Positions 12,548 to 25,197 of a DNA stretch of 64,000 nucleotides are shown here, in pieces. How positions within the stretch are numbered: the first letter of the stretch is position 1; each line of letters opens with the position of its first letter. This stretch comes from Ziziphus jujuba (Eukaryota; Streptophyta; Magnoliopsida; Rosales; Rhamnaceae), in contig NC_083384.1 in assembly GCF_031755915.1 (NCBI RefSeq), positions 7,728,501 to 7,792,500 of the forward strand. Reading direction: 5' to 3'. Made by a program: the position numbers and the translations under genes. The notes under the pieces are model-generated. The model searched no databases. It was not told the DNA's origin and saw nothing but the letters and a program-made list of their open reading frames with translations.

Positions 12548-15500
12548 TGTCAGGACCCGTCCAGAATTCCTTCCCCGGAACCCTAGACAGCCCTGATCCC
12601 AGGGAAACCCTACCGAACCCTCCAACGGAAAATCCGGCAGAGCCTCCCCTAAGGGATTTACTTACCACAAATTACCTGCACTGAAAACACACTTCTAACA
12701 ACATCCCCTTATTCCTCCCACAGACTACAAATTGTTTCCACAAATTTCAGCACTTCAATATAAAACAACAGCAGCAATCCAGTGCATAAAGAACAACTAC
12801 ACGTCCAATACAGTATACAGAGCATTATACAACCAATATGGAATTTATAAAATGACAGATAAAGAAGCAATACAAGATAGAGAGGAAAAAAAAAGGGAAG
12901 AAATACTTCTTGGACCTTCGGCACGAACTGGGACGTTGGGCTCGCCTCGGACAATCAACGTCTCCGACCTGGACCTAGGGGAACGGAATTTAAGAGTGTG
13001 AGATGCTAATCATCTCAGTGAGTGACCATATCTACTATACAATATAATATCACAGTAATAAGTAGATAGATAATAATTAATTGGAAATAATAATTTCTCT
13101 CAAAACCCTTACAATTCTCTCAGTTGGAAAAGTTCCCCTTTTTAAAACATTTTCACAAAACCCTTTGTTCGTATTCCCCGAAAACCAAGACATCAAATAA
13201 ATAAATACCAGAAACAGTAATAATTATATTTCTAGTTCCAATACAGCTTTAAAACATTTTATTTTTAAAACACTGTCCTGAAAATCATTTGATGCACCCA
13301 CTATATACCAGTGGCGCCAACAGTACCCAGCGTCCCAAGGTACCGCCAGACAGGAGGTTATAGAAAGAAACCGGCATATGGTCGCGTGGCGTCCCACTGC
13401 GCCGCTGCTAACATGGTGTCCCGGCCAAGGGGGGTGGCCTACCCTCATCCGATGGCAACCACAGGACAACCTCATAATATCAACCGCGCGCTACTCACAC
13501 CCACCTGCGCGCTAATCACATCACCTGCGCGCTAATCACACCCACCTGCGCGCTAATCACAACCGTGTGCACACTAATCATATCACATATAAACAGAACA
13601 CCAGTACGTGCACGGTGCATCTAAAAATCATAAAATCCACAAATTTAAATTATAAAACAAATTTCACATTTTGCATAAACATAGCGGGCATAGTCCATCC
13701 GCTTGAACCCGGAAACTCTCCGTAATTTCTTTATAATCAATACCATAAATTCCATGATTTTCAAATCCACCAACTCCCAAATCCATCAATTCAAATATCC
13801 ACATTTTTCCAAGCATAAATAATTTCTCGAAATATCATAATCAAATCTCATAATATTCCATGGGCATATTTTATAAAAATTAAAATCACCAACATAACCA
13901 AATATTTTCCTTGAAATATTTGAAAATCAAATCGTGCCCAATTTAATATTAAAACCACACGAATTTCAAAATCCTCAAACCCATAAAATAATTTCACATG
14001 GCATAAATTTGTAAAATGCACATTTTCTTAAATCCGATAATTTCACAAATAATTCCACAATAAATCAAATAAATATTTGGCACATAGAAATTAAATTCCA
14101 AATATTCAGACCACACATAATAATCATAATTTAAATTCCCAAAATTTATTTGAAGGTGGGTCACTCACCTGGAGCACGCAATTAAACCACGATCCACTAC
14201 GGGATCAATTCTACGACTCACCGGTGCTCCTAGAACAAAATTCACAGACAGTCAAATAAATTAATATTTTAATCGGGTAAATAATACCCGGTACCCGGGG
14301 GGTCAAAACACAAACGATATCTAGAATTTACGAGTTATATACCGAATCGAAGCTCGAGTGATGCTGATCACAGATTCGGTCTCAATTTCCAAGGATCGTA
14401 CCCGACGGGGTTTGAATTTCGCCGGGAAGCTTTTCGGATTTCGGCTCCACAATTCTCCCAAACCGTCGCGAATTGGCGGAAACGGATGCCGGATTCGGGT
14501 TCAGGAGGTCGAACACAGCGGACTGGAGCCGGCCGGAAAACTGGGTACTCTCCGGAATAGTACTTTCCGGCGAGCCGCCGCGGACATCGGCAACCGTCGC
14601 CGGCGGTGGCGCGTGCGGTGGCCGTTGGTCGTGAAATTTTGCAGACTTGTAGATCATGAGGAGAGCAATCCAACGGGACCGGCGGTGAGCAAAACGGAGG
14701 CCGGACGGCGGAGAAATCACCGTTTGAAGATTTCCGGCCCCTCGTCGGAAAACGCTCCGATCCCGGCGCGTCGGTGGTCCGATGGCCGTGAGTTTTGGTG
14801 GGTCGGCCGGACTTGAGGAGAGGATGATGGGTGTACAGTGCGTGTGGCCGGAAAATGGCCGGAAGGGGGTCGATTTGCGGTGGCCGGCGGTGGAGGGGTA
14901 AAACTCGCCGCCGATCTTCAGAGGTCCGATCCGGGCGCGTCCGGCGGCCGTTTGCCGTGAAACTTGGAGGTTTTGCCGGAAATGGGAAGGGCAACCTTGC
15001 TGGCCGGTGCGTGTACAGTAACTCGGCCGGAAAATTTGAAAATCTCCGGTGGCCGGCGACTCTCTCTCTCTCTCTCTCTCTTCCCCGAGAGTTTTAACAA
15101 ATAAAAACCCCTGTGTGACACTGTTCATGCCACGTGGACCAATCAGAAGCTGACATGTGGCGCTACTGTGCACTTAAGCCAGATATAATAAAATATTACG
15201 GTATCCGGCGAATTTCAAACGTCCATAACGTTTTAACCAAGCGTCCGATTCAAGCGTGCCGCTAGTCTATGAACTCGTATCGACGAGTACTTTACAACCA
15301 TACAAGAGTCAACCCAAAATTACATCTCGAGAAAAAGTCAACTCCTGGCACCTTTTGGACAGTTTGAACCTCAACTTGTTTTGCCCATAACTTTCAAACC
15401 GTAGCTCCGTTTTTGACGTGCTACCAGTCTACGAACTCGTGCCAACGTGTACTTTGTAACGGTACCTCAGTCAACCTAGAAGTCCAACCGGGTCAAAAGG

Positions 15501-15599
15501 TCAACTTTTGACCCCTTTGGTCAACGGTCAAAGTCAAAGTCAACGATCACCTCGGTCAACGTGCAAAAATTCCGACATGGTTCGGGACGGGGTGTTACA
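12548..15599 (-). mobile_element. Nested solo LTR of the same family, inverted
   Basis: A 3,052-bp block reading TGTCAGGACCCGTCC at its left and GGGACGGGGTGTTACA at its right, i.e. the reverse complement of the family's LTR ends. It is flanked by a perfect 5-bp duplication CCGGA (12,543-12,547 and 15,600-15,604). The empty site survives in the 3' LTR near 23,016 (CCACCAGACCTCC). No internal domain is present, so it is a solo LTR left by recombination between the two LTRs of a once complete insertion. It is longer than the host LTRs and differs from them by roughly 10 % by eye, so it comes from another subgroup of the family. Confidence 0.93.
13481..13580. repeat. Minisatellite of ~20-bp units in the solo LTR
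   Basis: Five tandem units of about 20 bp, of the type CCACCTGCGCGCTAATCACA; the outer two are degenerate. The unit is rich in GCGC and stands out from its AT-rich surroundings. The host element's own LTRs do not show this array at the equivalent place. Confidence 0.85.
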
Positions 15600-17470
15600 C
15601 CGGACCTCCGATGGGCGGGGATCGGAGCGTTTTCCGGCGAGGGGCCGAAAAGCTTCAAACCTCGATTTCTCCGCCGTCTGGCCTCCGTTTGCCTCACCAC
15701 CAATCCCATTGGAATCCTCTCCCCTCGATCTACAAAACCGCCAAAAATCTCAGTCAACGGCCACCGCATGCACCGCCGCTGGCGACAGTTGCCGGTGACC
15801 GCGGCGGCTCGCCGGAAGTTACTGTTCCGGCGAGTACCCAGTTGCACCGCCGGTCCCTGATTAAAATATTAATATATTTGGTTGGTATACTGTGGATGTT
15901 TTAGGTGCGCGTAGGAGTAATGGAGTTGATCCTGCGGAGGATCTTAGCTGATATACGCGCTTAAGGTGAGTGACCCACCTTTAAAAATATTTTGGGCAAT
16001 TAATTATGTTTAATTGGTGTTTAATTCGTATTTAAATTATGCTCATGTGGTACAATTTAATTATGATTTTATTGTGATTTAATTTATTTATTATGCATGA
16101 GCAATGTATATTTCGATAATAATCGTATGTGGTTTTAAGTATTATTTTCGGGCATAATTAGTTTAAATATTTTATGAAAATATTTGTTTAAATTGGTGGT
16201 TTAATTTTATAATTATGCCCACAGTATTTTATTTGTTGAACCTCGTATTACGAGAAAAATTATGGTTTTATTTGTTATCGATGTTTCATAACGGCTTGTT
16301 AAATGAAAATATGTGGGATGGTAAGTGTGAAAATTTAATATATTTCCCACGGTAATTTTGGAAAGAACGGTACGGTTGATTAAATAATTATTTTAGACGC
16401 ATTCATACAGTATTGGTGTTCTCGTATATGTATATGTGGTTTAGCGCGCAAGTATTATGTCTCCCGTGAGTTGCCATTGGACCGTGGGCAGGCAAGTTTG
16501 TTATTGGCCACAGCCACCCCCCTCCTTGGCCGGGATGACGGTTTTAGCAGCGGTACTGTCGGGATGCCGAAGTGCCGTTTGCAAGTTTCTCTCTTTAATC
16601 TCCCCGCCAGTCGGTGCTCAGGACGCTGGGTATCGGAGGGCATCACCGGTATATTGTGTGGTGCGTCAAGTGTAAATTTTCAGATAAAGTTCCAAACCCC
16701 AAAAGTGTTCAAAGTTATTTATTATGATTTATTACATTTTAATTATATATTGGGGTATTTATTTATTTATTGTTTATCAAATGGTTTGATCCCTGGTTTT
16801 TGGGAAGTACGAATATCGGGTTTTGTGAAATTGTTTTAAAAGGGGAACATTTCCAACGGAGTGATTAGTGAGAGTTTTGAGGGAAAATTATTATTTCCAA
16901 CTGTTATTATTATTTATTTATTAATTGTTAGTATTAATTCAATTCCCTTATTTGTCATATTATTATTATTATTATTATTAAAAGTGTTCAGTAGCTAGGG
17001 TCACTCATTGAAATGATTAGCATCTCACGTTTTTAAGTTCCGTTCCCTTAGGTGCAAAGGGTGATAGACGTTCTTCCGGGGCGAACCATTTCTCCGCCGC
17101 TATCGTGTTTCGAGAGGTACTTTTGTACTCATTCATTTCAGTTGTATTATTTCTGTCATCTTTGTTGTATTTTCTGTTGATTAGCACTTCATGAAGCTCT
17201 GTATAGTATTTGGACACTTACGTTTTATTTATGCACTGGGCTGCTATTATTGTTGTGAAGTGCTGTAAATTTGTGGAAACAATTTGTAGTTTTTCCGGAG
17301 GAATAAGGTGGTGATTATAGAAGTGTGTTTTCAGTGCAGGTAATTTTTGGTAAGTCCTACCCTTAGGGGAGGTGCTGCCGGATTTTCCGTTGGAAGGTTT
17401 GGTGGTATTTCCCTGGGATCAGGGCTTGTCTAGGGTTCCGAGGAAAGAATTCTGGGCGGGTCCTGACAGT

Positions 17471-17483
17471 TGGTATCAGAGCA
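17471..17483 (+). other. Primer binding site (initiator tRNA-Met)
   Basis: TGGTATCAGAGCA begins two bases after the CA end of the 5' LTR and is complementary to the 3' end of plant initiator tRNA-Met. This is the usual minus-strand primer site of chromoviruses. Confidence 0.92.
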
Positions 17484-17609
17484 TAGGTTCTTGTAATCCT
17501 AAGGGACTGTGCATTGTTGTACAACCCATCCGTAAATTTCTTCCTTTTGTAATCGTGCTTAAGTGTCCCTGTTTCTAAACTCTTGTTTGTTTCCTCAAAA
17601 TTTGCTACG

Positions 17610-20600
17610 ATGAGTAGGCGGGACACACGTAGAACTCGGGAACGCTCGGTTGAGAGTTCAGGGAGTAGATCGAGCCTTAGAAATCTGGTCTCTCAACTAA
17701 CTCGAGCCTTAGGAGATTCAAGCTCTAGTAATCGATCTGTGGATTAGGCTCGACGTTTAGGAGCCGTGAATTTCGATGGGAGCCAAGGCCCAGCTGCAGC
17801 CATGAATTGGCTATCCAACATGGAGAAAATCTTGGAAGAGGAGATGCAATGCCCCGATGAGGATATGGTGAGGATTTCTAGTTTCATGTTAGAAGGAGAC
17901 GCCCGGAAGTGGTGGCAAATAGAAAAGACTCGCAGAAGGCATACGTGGGATCAGTTTAAGGTTGCCTCCTCTACTGAGTATTGTCCTCCTGCCTACCGTG
18001 AGGCAAGAAGGAGAGAGTTCGAGGAATTGCGACAGGGGAACATGACAGTGTCCGAGTACAAGAGAAGATTTCGGGAACTATCAGAATTCTACATGCACAT
18101 GATTCCCGACGATCATGCGAAGAAGGTGAGGTTCATAGATGGCTTGAACGAGAACATAGCCTTCACCCTTTCTGGATCAGTACATCCCACTTATCAATCC
18201 GCCAAGGATGCAGCGCTCGAGCTAGAGAGACAGGCGGAGATGCGCAGACCCTCGAGGCGTAGATCATTCGAAGGTTCATATAGTGGGGTACCTCGACAGG
18301 GGCCAGCTAAGAAAAGCCATAGTTCAGGCTCCTCAGATAGTGATGGGTTAAGCCCACGAGGCAGATTTCAGAGGAGAGGCAGTTATCGTATGCCCCAGTC
18401 AGCTCGCCATTCGATCAGTGGGGATACAAGTTCGTATCAGCAGTCACACTTTAGTTCTCCGCGGATTTGTCCAATTTGTAGGAGGAAGCATTCTGGGCCG
18501 TGTCAGATGGATGGTTTGTGCTTTCAGTGTGGGCAGCCAGGCCACATAAGGAGGGAGTGCCCTTATGGTAGTGGCAGTATACTAGGAGCAGGTCGACGAG
18601 CACAGCATACTGGTGTATTTCCAGGTCAGAGTTCCCAGGGGAGTCAGGCAGTAGGAGCTTCTTCGGGATCAGCCCAACCGTCTGCAGGATCGAGTCGAGG
18701 TAGAGGAAGGAAACCCCAGCAGACAGGTCAAGGCCGGGTGTTTGCTATGACGCAGCAGGAAGCCAGGACTATGCCTGACGTTGTTACAGGTACTTTGAAT
18801 ATTTTTGGTAATGACACACGTGTGCTTATAGACCCGGGAGCAACACATTCGTTTATCTCAAGAGAATTTGTAGTTCGAGTCGGTATGACCCCTACTCCTT
18901 TAGAATGTCTGTTAGAAATAGCCACTCCTGCAGGAGAGTCCTTGTGGCCTAGCCAGTTAATCAAGGAATGTTTCTTCTGCATCGAAGATCAAGTGATGGA
19001 AGCGGACTTGATCCTGTTGGATCTATCCGGACTTGATGTAATCTTGGGCATGGATTGGTTGGCAAGGAACCATGCATCCGTAGATTACTTTAGCAAAGAA
19101 GTTACATTCAGGAGGCCAGGTTTGTCTGAAGTGATATTCCATGGGGAAGTTGGAAGGCCCTTGCCGAGGTTGATATCTACCCTTACCGCCAAGAAGCTAC
19201 TGAATAAAGGATGCCAAGGGTATTTGGCTCATGTGATAGATACCCGAGTAAGTGGGGTCAGGTTGGAAGACATGCCCATTGTGCGGGATTTTCCGGATGT
19301 GTTTCCTGAGGAGTTACTAGGATTGCCTCCGGAAAGAGAAGTTGACTTTCCCATTGAATTAATTCCGGGTACTGTGCCTATTTCTCTACCGCCGTATCAG
19401 ATGGCTCCAGCGGAGCTAAGGGAGCTAAAGGTCCAATTGCAAGATTTGGTAGATAAGGGATTTATTAGACCAAGCATATCGCCGTGGGGAGCTCCAGTTT
19501 TGTTTGTGAAGAAGAAGGATGGTAGTCTAAGACTGTGTATCGACTACCGACAACTTAATAAGGTCACCATCCCTAATCGCTATCCGTTGTCAAGGATAGA
19601 TGATCTCTTTGACCAACTCCAAGGTGCCAAGGCGTTCTCCAAGATCGACTTGAGATCTGGATACCATCAGTTAAGGATCCGAGAGTCGGACATTCCTAAA
19701 ACTGCCTTTAGGACGAGGTACGGACATTATGAATTCCTAGTGATGTCGTTCAGACTCACCAATGCCCCAGCATCTTTTATGGATTTGATGAATAGGGTGT
19801 TTCGTTCGTACTTGGATCATTTTTTCATTGTACTCATAGATGACATCCTAATCTATTCAAGGAGCCAAGAAGAGCACGTGAGACATTTGAAAAGAGTGCT
19901 CCAAACTCTAAGGCAGCATCAGCTATATGCTAAATTCGACAAGTGTGAATTCTGGTTGAAGCAAGTGGGTTTTCTCGGACATATCGTGTCAGCCGAAGGC
20001 ATCTATGTGGACCCCGATAAGGTGAAGGCAGTGTTGAGTTGGGAGCGCCCTACCACTGTGAAGGAAGTACGAAGTTTTCTTGGATTAGCGGGATACTACC
20101 GTCGGTTTATAGAAGGGTTTTCGAAAATTGCTGGACCGCTTCATAATTTAACCCGAAAGAAGGTTGAATTTAGTTGGACGGACAGGTGTGAACAGAGTTT
20201 TCAGGAGTTGAAGCAAAGGTTAACATACGCGCCTGTGTTAACTTTACCTAATGGGAATGAAGGTTTTGAAGTCTATTGTGATGCATCCCATCAAGGGTTG
20301 GGTTGCGTGCTAATGCAGAATCAAAGGGTGGTAGCGTACGCATCACGGCAATTGAAGTAGCACGAACAGAATTACCCTACGCATGACTTAGAATTGGCGG
20401 CGGTGGTCTTTGCTCTAAAGAAGTGGAGACACTACTTGTATGGGGCCACATGCCAAATTTATACCGACCACAAAAGCCTCAAGTACATTTTCACTCAGAA
20501 GGAGTTAAATATGAGGCAAAGGAGATGGATAGAGTTGTTGAAGGATTATGACTGTGTGATTGATTATCACCCAGGCAAGGCGAATGTAGTGGCAGATGCT

Positions 20601-22187
20601 TTGAGTAGGAAGGCGATCGGATCTCTTGCTCACATCCAAGCCATCCAGCTACCTCTCATGGTGGAGTTGAAGAAGATGGGGGTGTTAATGGATATGCATC
20701 CTTCGGGAGTTCTTATGGCTAGTTTTCAAGTGCGATCGATGTTGGTGGATCGTATATTGGAGACGCAATTGGAAGATCCTAAATTGAGAACGATTAAGGG
20801 CAAGGTACAAGAAGGTCTTGATCCGGAGTTTTCCATAAGGAGGGATGGAGCCCTCATGTATAAAGGACGACTTTGAGTTCCTGATATCCTAGAACTCAAG
20901 AAGGAGATTTTAGAAGAGGCGCATAGCTCGATGTATGCGATGCATCCTGGAAGTACCAAAATGTACCGAACGCTTATTAAGTATTATTGGTGGATTGGCA
21001 TGAAGAGAGAAGTGGCAGATTTTGTATCAAAGTGCTTAATTTGTCAACAAGTAAAGGCAGAAAGACAGAAGCCTTCGGGACTACTTCAATCCTTACCTAT
21101 TCCTGTGTGGAAGTGGGAAGAACTCAACATGGACTTCATATTCAAGCTTCCTTCCACACTTAGAAGGTACGACGGCATTTGGGTAATCATCGATCGTCTT
21201 ACCAAGTCGGCACACTTCTTACCAGTACGAGAACGTTTTTCACCCGAGAAGTTAGCCCAGTTGTTCGTGCAACGTATTGTAAGTCTTCATGGAGTACCGT
21301 TAGCCATCGTATCCGATCAAGACCCGCGATTTACTTCAGGACTATGGCGGAAGTTGGCTGATGCACTAGGAGCAAGACTTAACTACAGCACCGCTTTTCA
21401 CCCGCAATCTGATGGACAAGCTGAGCGCACAATTCAAACATTAGAAGACATGCTAAGGTCTTGTGTTATGCAATTTCGCGGTAGCTGGGATGAACAATTT
21501 CCATTGATAGAATTTGTCTACAACAACAGTTATCAGGCGAGTATTGGGATGTCCCCGTATGAAGCTTTATATGGGAGGCAGTGTCGGACACCTCTGTGTT
21601 GGAGTAAGATAGGAGAAGAGAGACTCCTTGCAACGAATAATGCGGTTGGATCTGAGTATTTAAGGATGACCTTGGACAAGGTGAAGATCATTAAGGATCG
21701 GTTGAAGGTTGCCCAAGATCCACAGAAGAGTTGCGCCGATGTGCGTAGGAAGGATTTGGAATTTGAAGTAGGAGATTGGGTATTCCTAAAGCTATCTCCA
21801 TGGAAAGGAGTCGTACGCTTTGGTCGACGAGGTAAGTTGGGTCCTCGTTATATTGGACCTTACGAGATTACGGAGAGGATTGGCCCTGTGGCTTATAGGT
21901 TGGCATTACCGAAAGAGCTAGCCCGAGTGCACAACGTGTTTCATGTGTCAATGCTACGGAAGTATATTGCAGACCCCTCACACGTACTCGAAAGTCTTAA
22001 CATAGAATTAAGGGAAGATCTTTCGTATGTGGAGCAGCCAGTGCAGATTTTGGATCGCGAGGAGCAGGTGCTACGTAACAAGACCATTCCTCTAGTTAAA
22101 GTTTTATGGCGGAACCATTTAATCGAGGAAGCAACGTGGGAGCCCGAAGCGCAGATGCGTGATCAGTACCCTTATCTGTCCCAGTGA
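17610..22187 (+). pseudogene. gag-pol polyprotein frame with three nonsense codons
   Basis: One reading frame of about 1,526 codons runs from ATG 17,610 to the stop ending at 22,187 without a frameshift, but is cut by TAG 17,745-17,747, TAG 20,358-20,360 and TGA 20,874-20,876. Gag: core region about 17,790-18,240, a basic Ser-rich stretch, then the zinc knuckle [14 protein letters not shown] (18,519-18,560). Protease: aspartate motif in IDPGATHSF near 18,831. Reverse transcriptase: about 19,400-20,000 with the IDD active-site box near 19,836-19,844. RNase H: about 20,240-20,600. Integrase: HHCC finger about 20,930-21,060 and catalytic segments SDQDPRF and HPQSDGQAERT. The C-terminus (KVLWRNHLIEEATWE) resembles the end of a chromodomain. 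The copy cannot make a full polyprotein, so any further movement would need proteins supplied from elsewhere. Confidence 0.93.
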
Positions 22188-22217
22188 CATGCAGAATTTC
22201 GAGGACGAAATTTTTAT

Positions 22218-22229
22218 AAGGGGGGGAGG
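22218..22229 (+). other. Polypurine tract
   Basis: AAGGGGGGGGAG-type purine run immediately before the TG of the 3' LTR at 22,231. This is the plus-strand primer position in LTR retrotransposons. Confidence 0.85.
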
Positions 22230-22230
22230 T

Positions 22231-25099
22231 TGTAACACCCCGTCCCAAATCACACCGAATCCGTGCACGTTGATCGAGGGGGTCAAAAGTTGAATTTTTG
22301 TCCCAGTTGGAATTTCTAATTGACCAGGATACCGTGGGGAAGTGCATGATGCCCCGAGTTCGTAGACTAGTAGCACGTCGAAAACGGAGCTACGGTTTGA
22401 AAGTTATGGGCAAAACAAGTCGAGGTGCAAACTGTCCAAAAGGTGCCGGGAGTTGACTTTTTCTTATTGTGTAATTTTGTTTTGACTCTTGTATGGTTGT
22501 AAAGTACTCGTCGATACGAGTCATAGACTACCGGCACGCTTAAATCGGACATTTGGTTAAAAAGTTATGGACGTTTGAAGTTTGCCGGATACCGTAATAT
22601 TTTATTATATCTGGCTTAAATGCACAGTAACGCCATGTGTCATCACCTGATTGGTCCACGTGGATGAACAGTGTCACCACAGTGGCTTTTATTTGGCAAA
22701 AACGCGGGGAAGGAGAGAGAAAGAGAGAGGAGAGAGAGAGAGAGAGAAAACCGACCGGCCGCCGGAATCGTCCAATTTTTCGGCCGACTCTTGCTACACG
22801 TGCCGGCCAGATGGAAGCGGCTTCCCATTTTCGGCCAAACCCCAAAATCTCACGGCCGTTGGTCGCTGGACGCGCTCGGATCGAGGCGGTGAAGCTCGGC
22901 GGCAATTTTTCCCTCCACCGCCGTTTGCCCTGTTTCCGACCATTTTCAGGCCACACGCGCTAGCCACCCCTCACCACCTCCTCAAGTCCGGCCTACCCAC
23001 CAAATTTCACGGCCACCAGACCTCCGACGCACCGGGATCGGAGCATTTTCCGGTGAGGGGCCGAAAATCTTCAAACCCCGATTTCTCCGCTGTCCGGCCT
23101 CCGTTTGCCTCACCGCTGGTCCCGTTGGAATCCTCTCCCCTCGATCTACAAAACCGTCAAAAATCTCAGACAGTTGCCGGTGACCGCGGTGGCTCGCCGG
23201 AAGTTACTGTTCCGGCGAGTACCCAGTTGCACCGCCGGTCCCTGTCCACTGATTCCGACCTCCTGAATCCAAATCCGGAATCCTTTTCCGCCAATTCGCG
23301 ATGGGTTGGGAGAATTGAGGAGTCGAATCCCGAAAGCTTTCCGGCGAGATTCCAGCCACCTCGGGTCCAATCTCCGGAAAGTAAGACCAAATCCGTGATC
23401 CTCATCACTCGAGCTTCGATTCGGTATATAACTCGTAACTTTTAGTTGTCGTTGTGTTCGCTCCCCGGGTACCCATTTGGGAGTTACCCGATTAAAATAT
23501 TAATATATTTGGTTGGTATACTGTGGATGTTTTAGGTGCGCGTAGGAGTAGTGGAGTTGATCCTGCGGAGAATCTTAGCTGATATACGCGCTTAAGGTGA
23601 GTGACCCACCTTTAAAAATATTTTGGGCAATTAATTATGTTTAATTGGTGTTTAATTCGTATTTAAATTATGCTCATGTGGTACAATTTAATTATGATTT
23701 TATTGTGATTTAATTTATTTATTATGCATGAGCAAAGTATATTTCGATAATAATCGTACGTGGTTTTAAGTAATATTTTTGGGCATAATTGGTTTAAATA
23801 TTTTATGAAAATATTTGTTTAAATTGGTGGTTTAATTTTATAATTATGCCCACAGTATTTTATTTGTTGAACCTCGTATTACAAGAAAAATTATGATTTT
23901 ATTTGTTATCGATGTTTCGTACCGGTTTGTTAAATGAAAATATGTGGGATGGTAAGTGTGAAAATTTAATATATTTCCCACGGTAATTTTGGAAAGAACG
24001 GTACGGTTGATTAAATAATTATTTTAGACGCATTCATACAGTATTGGTGTTCTCGTATATGTATATGTGGTTTAGCGCGCAAGTATTATGTCTCCCGTGA
24101 GTTGCCATTGGACCGTGGGCAGGCAAGTTTGTTATTGGCCACAGCCGCCCCCCTCCTTGGCCGGGATGACGGTTTCAACAGCGGTACTGTCGGGATGCCG
24201 AAATGCCGTTTGCAAGTTTCTCTCTTTAATCTCCCCGCCAGTCGGTGCTCAGGATGCTGGGTATCGGAGGGCATCACCGGTATATTGTGTGGTGCGTCAA
24301 GTGTAAATTTTCAGATAAAGTTCCAAACCCCAAAAGTGTTCAAAGTTATTTATTATGATTTATTACATTTTAATTATATATTGGGGTATTTATTTATTTA
24401 TTGTTTATCAAATGGTTTGATCCCTTGGTTTTTGGGAAGTACGAATATCGGATTTTGTGAAATTGTTTTAAAAGGGGAACATTTCCAACGGAGTGATTAG
24501 TGAGAGTTTTGAGGGAAAATTATTATTTCCAACTGTTATTATTATTTATTTATTAATTGTTAGTATTAATTCAATTCCCTTATTTGTCATATTATTATTA
24601 TTATTATTATTAAAAGTGTTCAGTAGCTAGGGTCACTCATTGAGATGATTAGCATCTCACGTTTTTAAGTTCCGTTCCCTTAGGTGCAAAGGATGATAGA
24701 CGTTCTTCCGGGGCAAACCAGTTTTCCGCCGCAATCGTGTTTCGAGAAGTACTTTTGTACTCATTCATTTCAGTTGTATTATTTCTGTCATCTTTGTTGT
24801 ATTTTCTGTTGATTAGCACTTCATGAAGCTCTGTATAGTATTTGGACACTTATGTTTTATTTATGCACTAGGCTCTGTTATTGTTGTGAAGTGCTGTAAA
24901 TTTGTGGAAACAATTTGTAGTTTTGTGGGAGGAATAAGGGGGTGATTATAGAAGTGTGTTTTCAGTGCAGGTAATTTTTGGTAAGTCCTACCCTTAGGGG
25001 AGGTGCTGCCGGATTTTCCGTTGGAAGGTTCGGTGGTATTTCCTTGGGATCAGTGCTTGTCTAGGGTTCCGGGGAAGGAATTCTGGGCGGGTCCTGACA
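22231..25099 (+). repeat. 3' LTR
   Basis: A 2,869-bp LTR, TGTAACACCCCG to GGGTCCTGACA, not interrupted. It contains a GA microsatellite (about 22,715-22,748), a GC-rich central part with many CCGG sites, and an AT-rich second half with a short TTA repeat near 24,590-24,612. It matches the 5' LTR over its second half with only a few percent of differences by eye. Confidence 0.93.
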
Positions 25100-25197
25100 A
25101 CTCTACCCTTTTTGTCATTTTCCTTCCAAGATGGTATGTCAAGAATACAATGATAATTTCATGTATACCAGATACGGATCTCTTGTTTGAGATTTTT

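Larger units (their letters stand above)
11725..17468 (+). repeat. 5' LTR, interrupted by a nested solo LTR
   Basis: Starts TGTAACACCCCGTCCC and ends GGCGGGTCCTGACA. The LTR proper is 11,725-12,547 joined to 15,605-17,468; the intervening 12,548-15,599 is a foreign inverted solo LTR. Compared with the 3' LTR it lacks about 246 bp at 15,859 (equivalent to roughly 23,245-23,490). It also keeps about 30 bp near 15,750-15,785 that the 3' copy has lost. A GA tract lies at 12,231-12,262. Confidence 0.93.
11725..25099 (+). mobile_element. Full-length Ty3/Gypsy LTR retrotransposon (chromovirus, Tekay/Del-like)
   Basis: Complete element bounded by TG...CA LTRs of about 2.7-2.9 kb, with a primer binding site complementary to initiator tRNA-Met, one gag-pol frame in the order gag, protease, RT, RNase H, integrase, and a G-rich polypurine tract before the 3' LTR. 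Flanking sequences ACTCC (11,720-11,724) and ACTCT (25,100-25,104) match at four of five bases, as expected of a target duplication with one later mutation. Net of the nested solo LTR and its duplicated CCGGA, the element is about 10.3 kb. Long LTRs, integrase after RNase H and a chromodomain-like tail point to the Tekay/Del branch of chromoviruses. The lineage call rests on family knowledge and was not tested by a tree. The LTRs differ by a few percent by eye, so insertion is not very recent. Confidence 0.93.

Noticed and set aside
12150..12596. Long open frames in GC-rich LTR segments (also 14,358-15,173 and 22,637-23,445)
   Set aside because: They arise from CCGG-rich LTR sequence lacking stops, overlap in several frames and on both strands, and have no domain. 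They are not genes.
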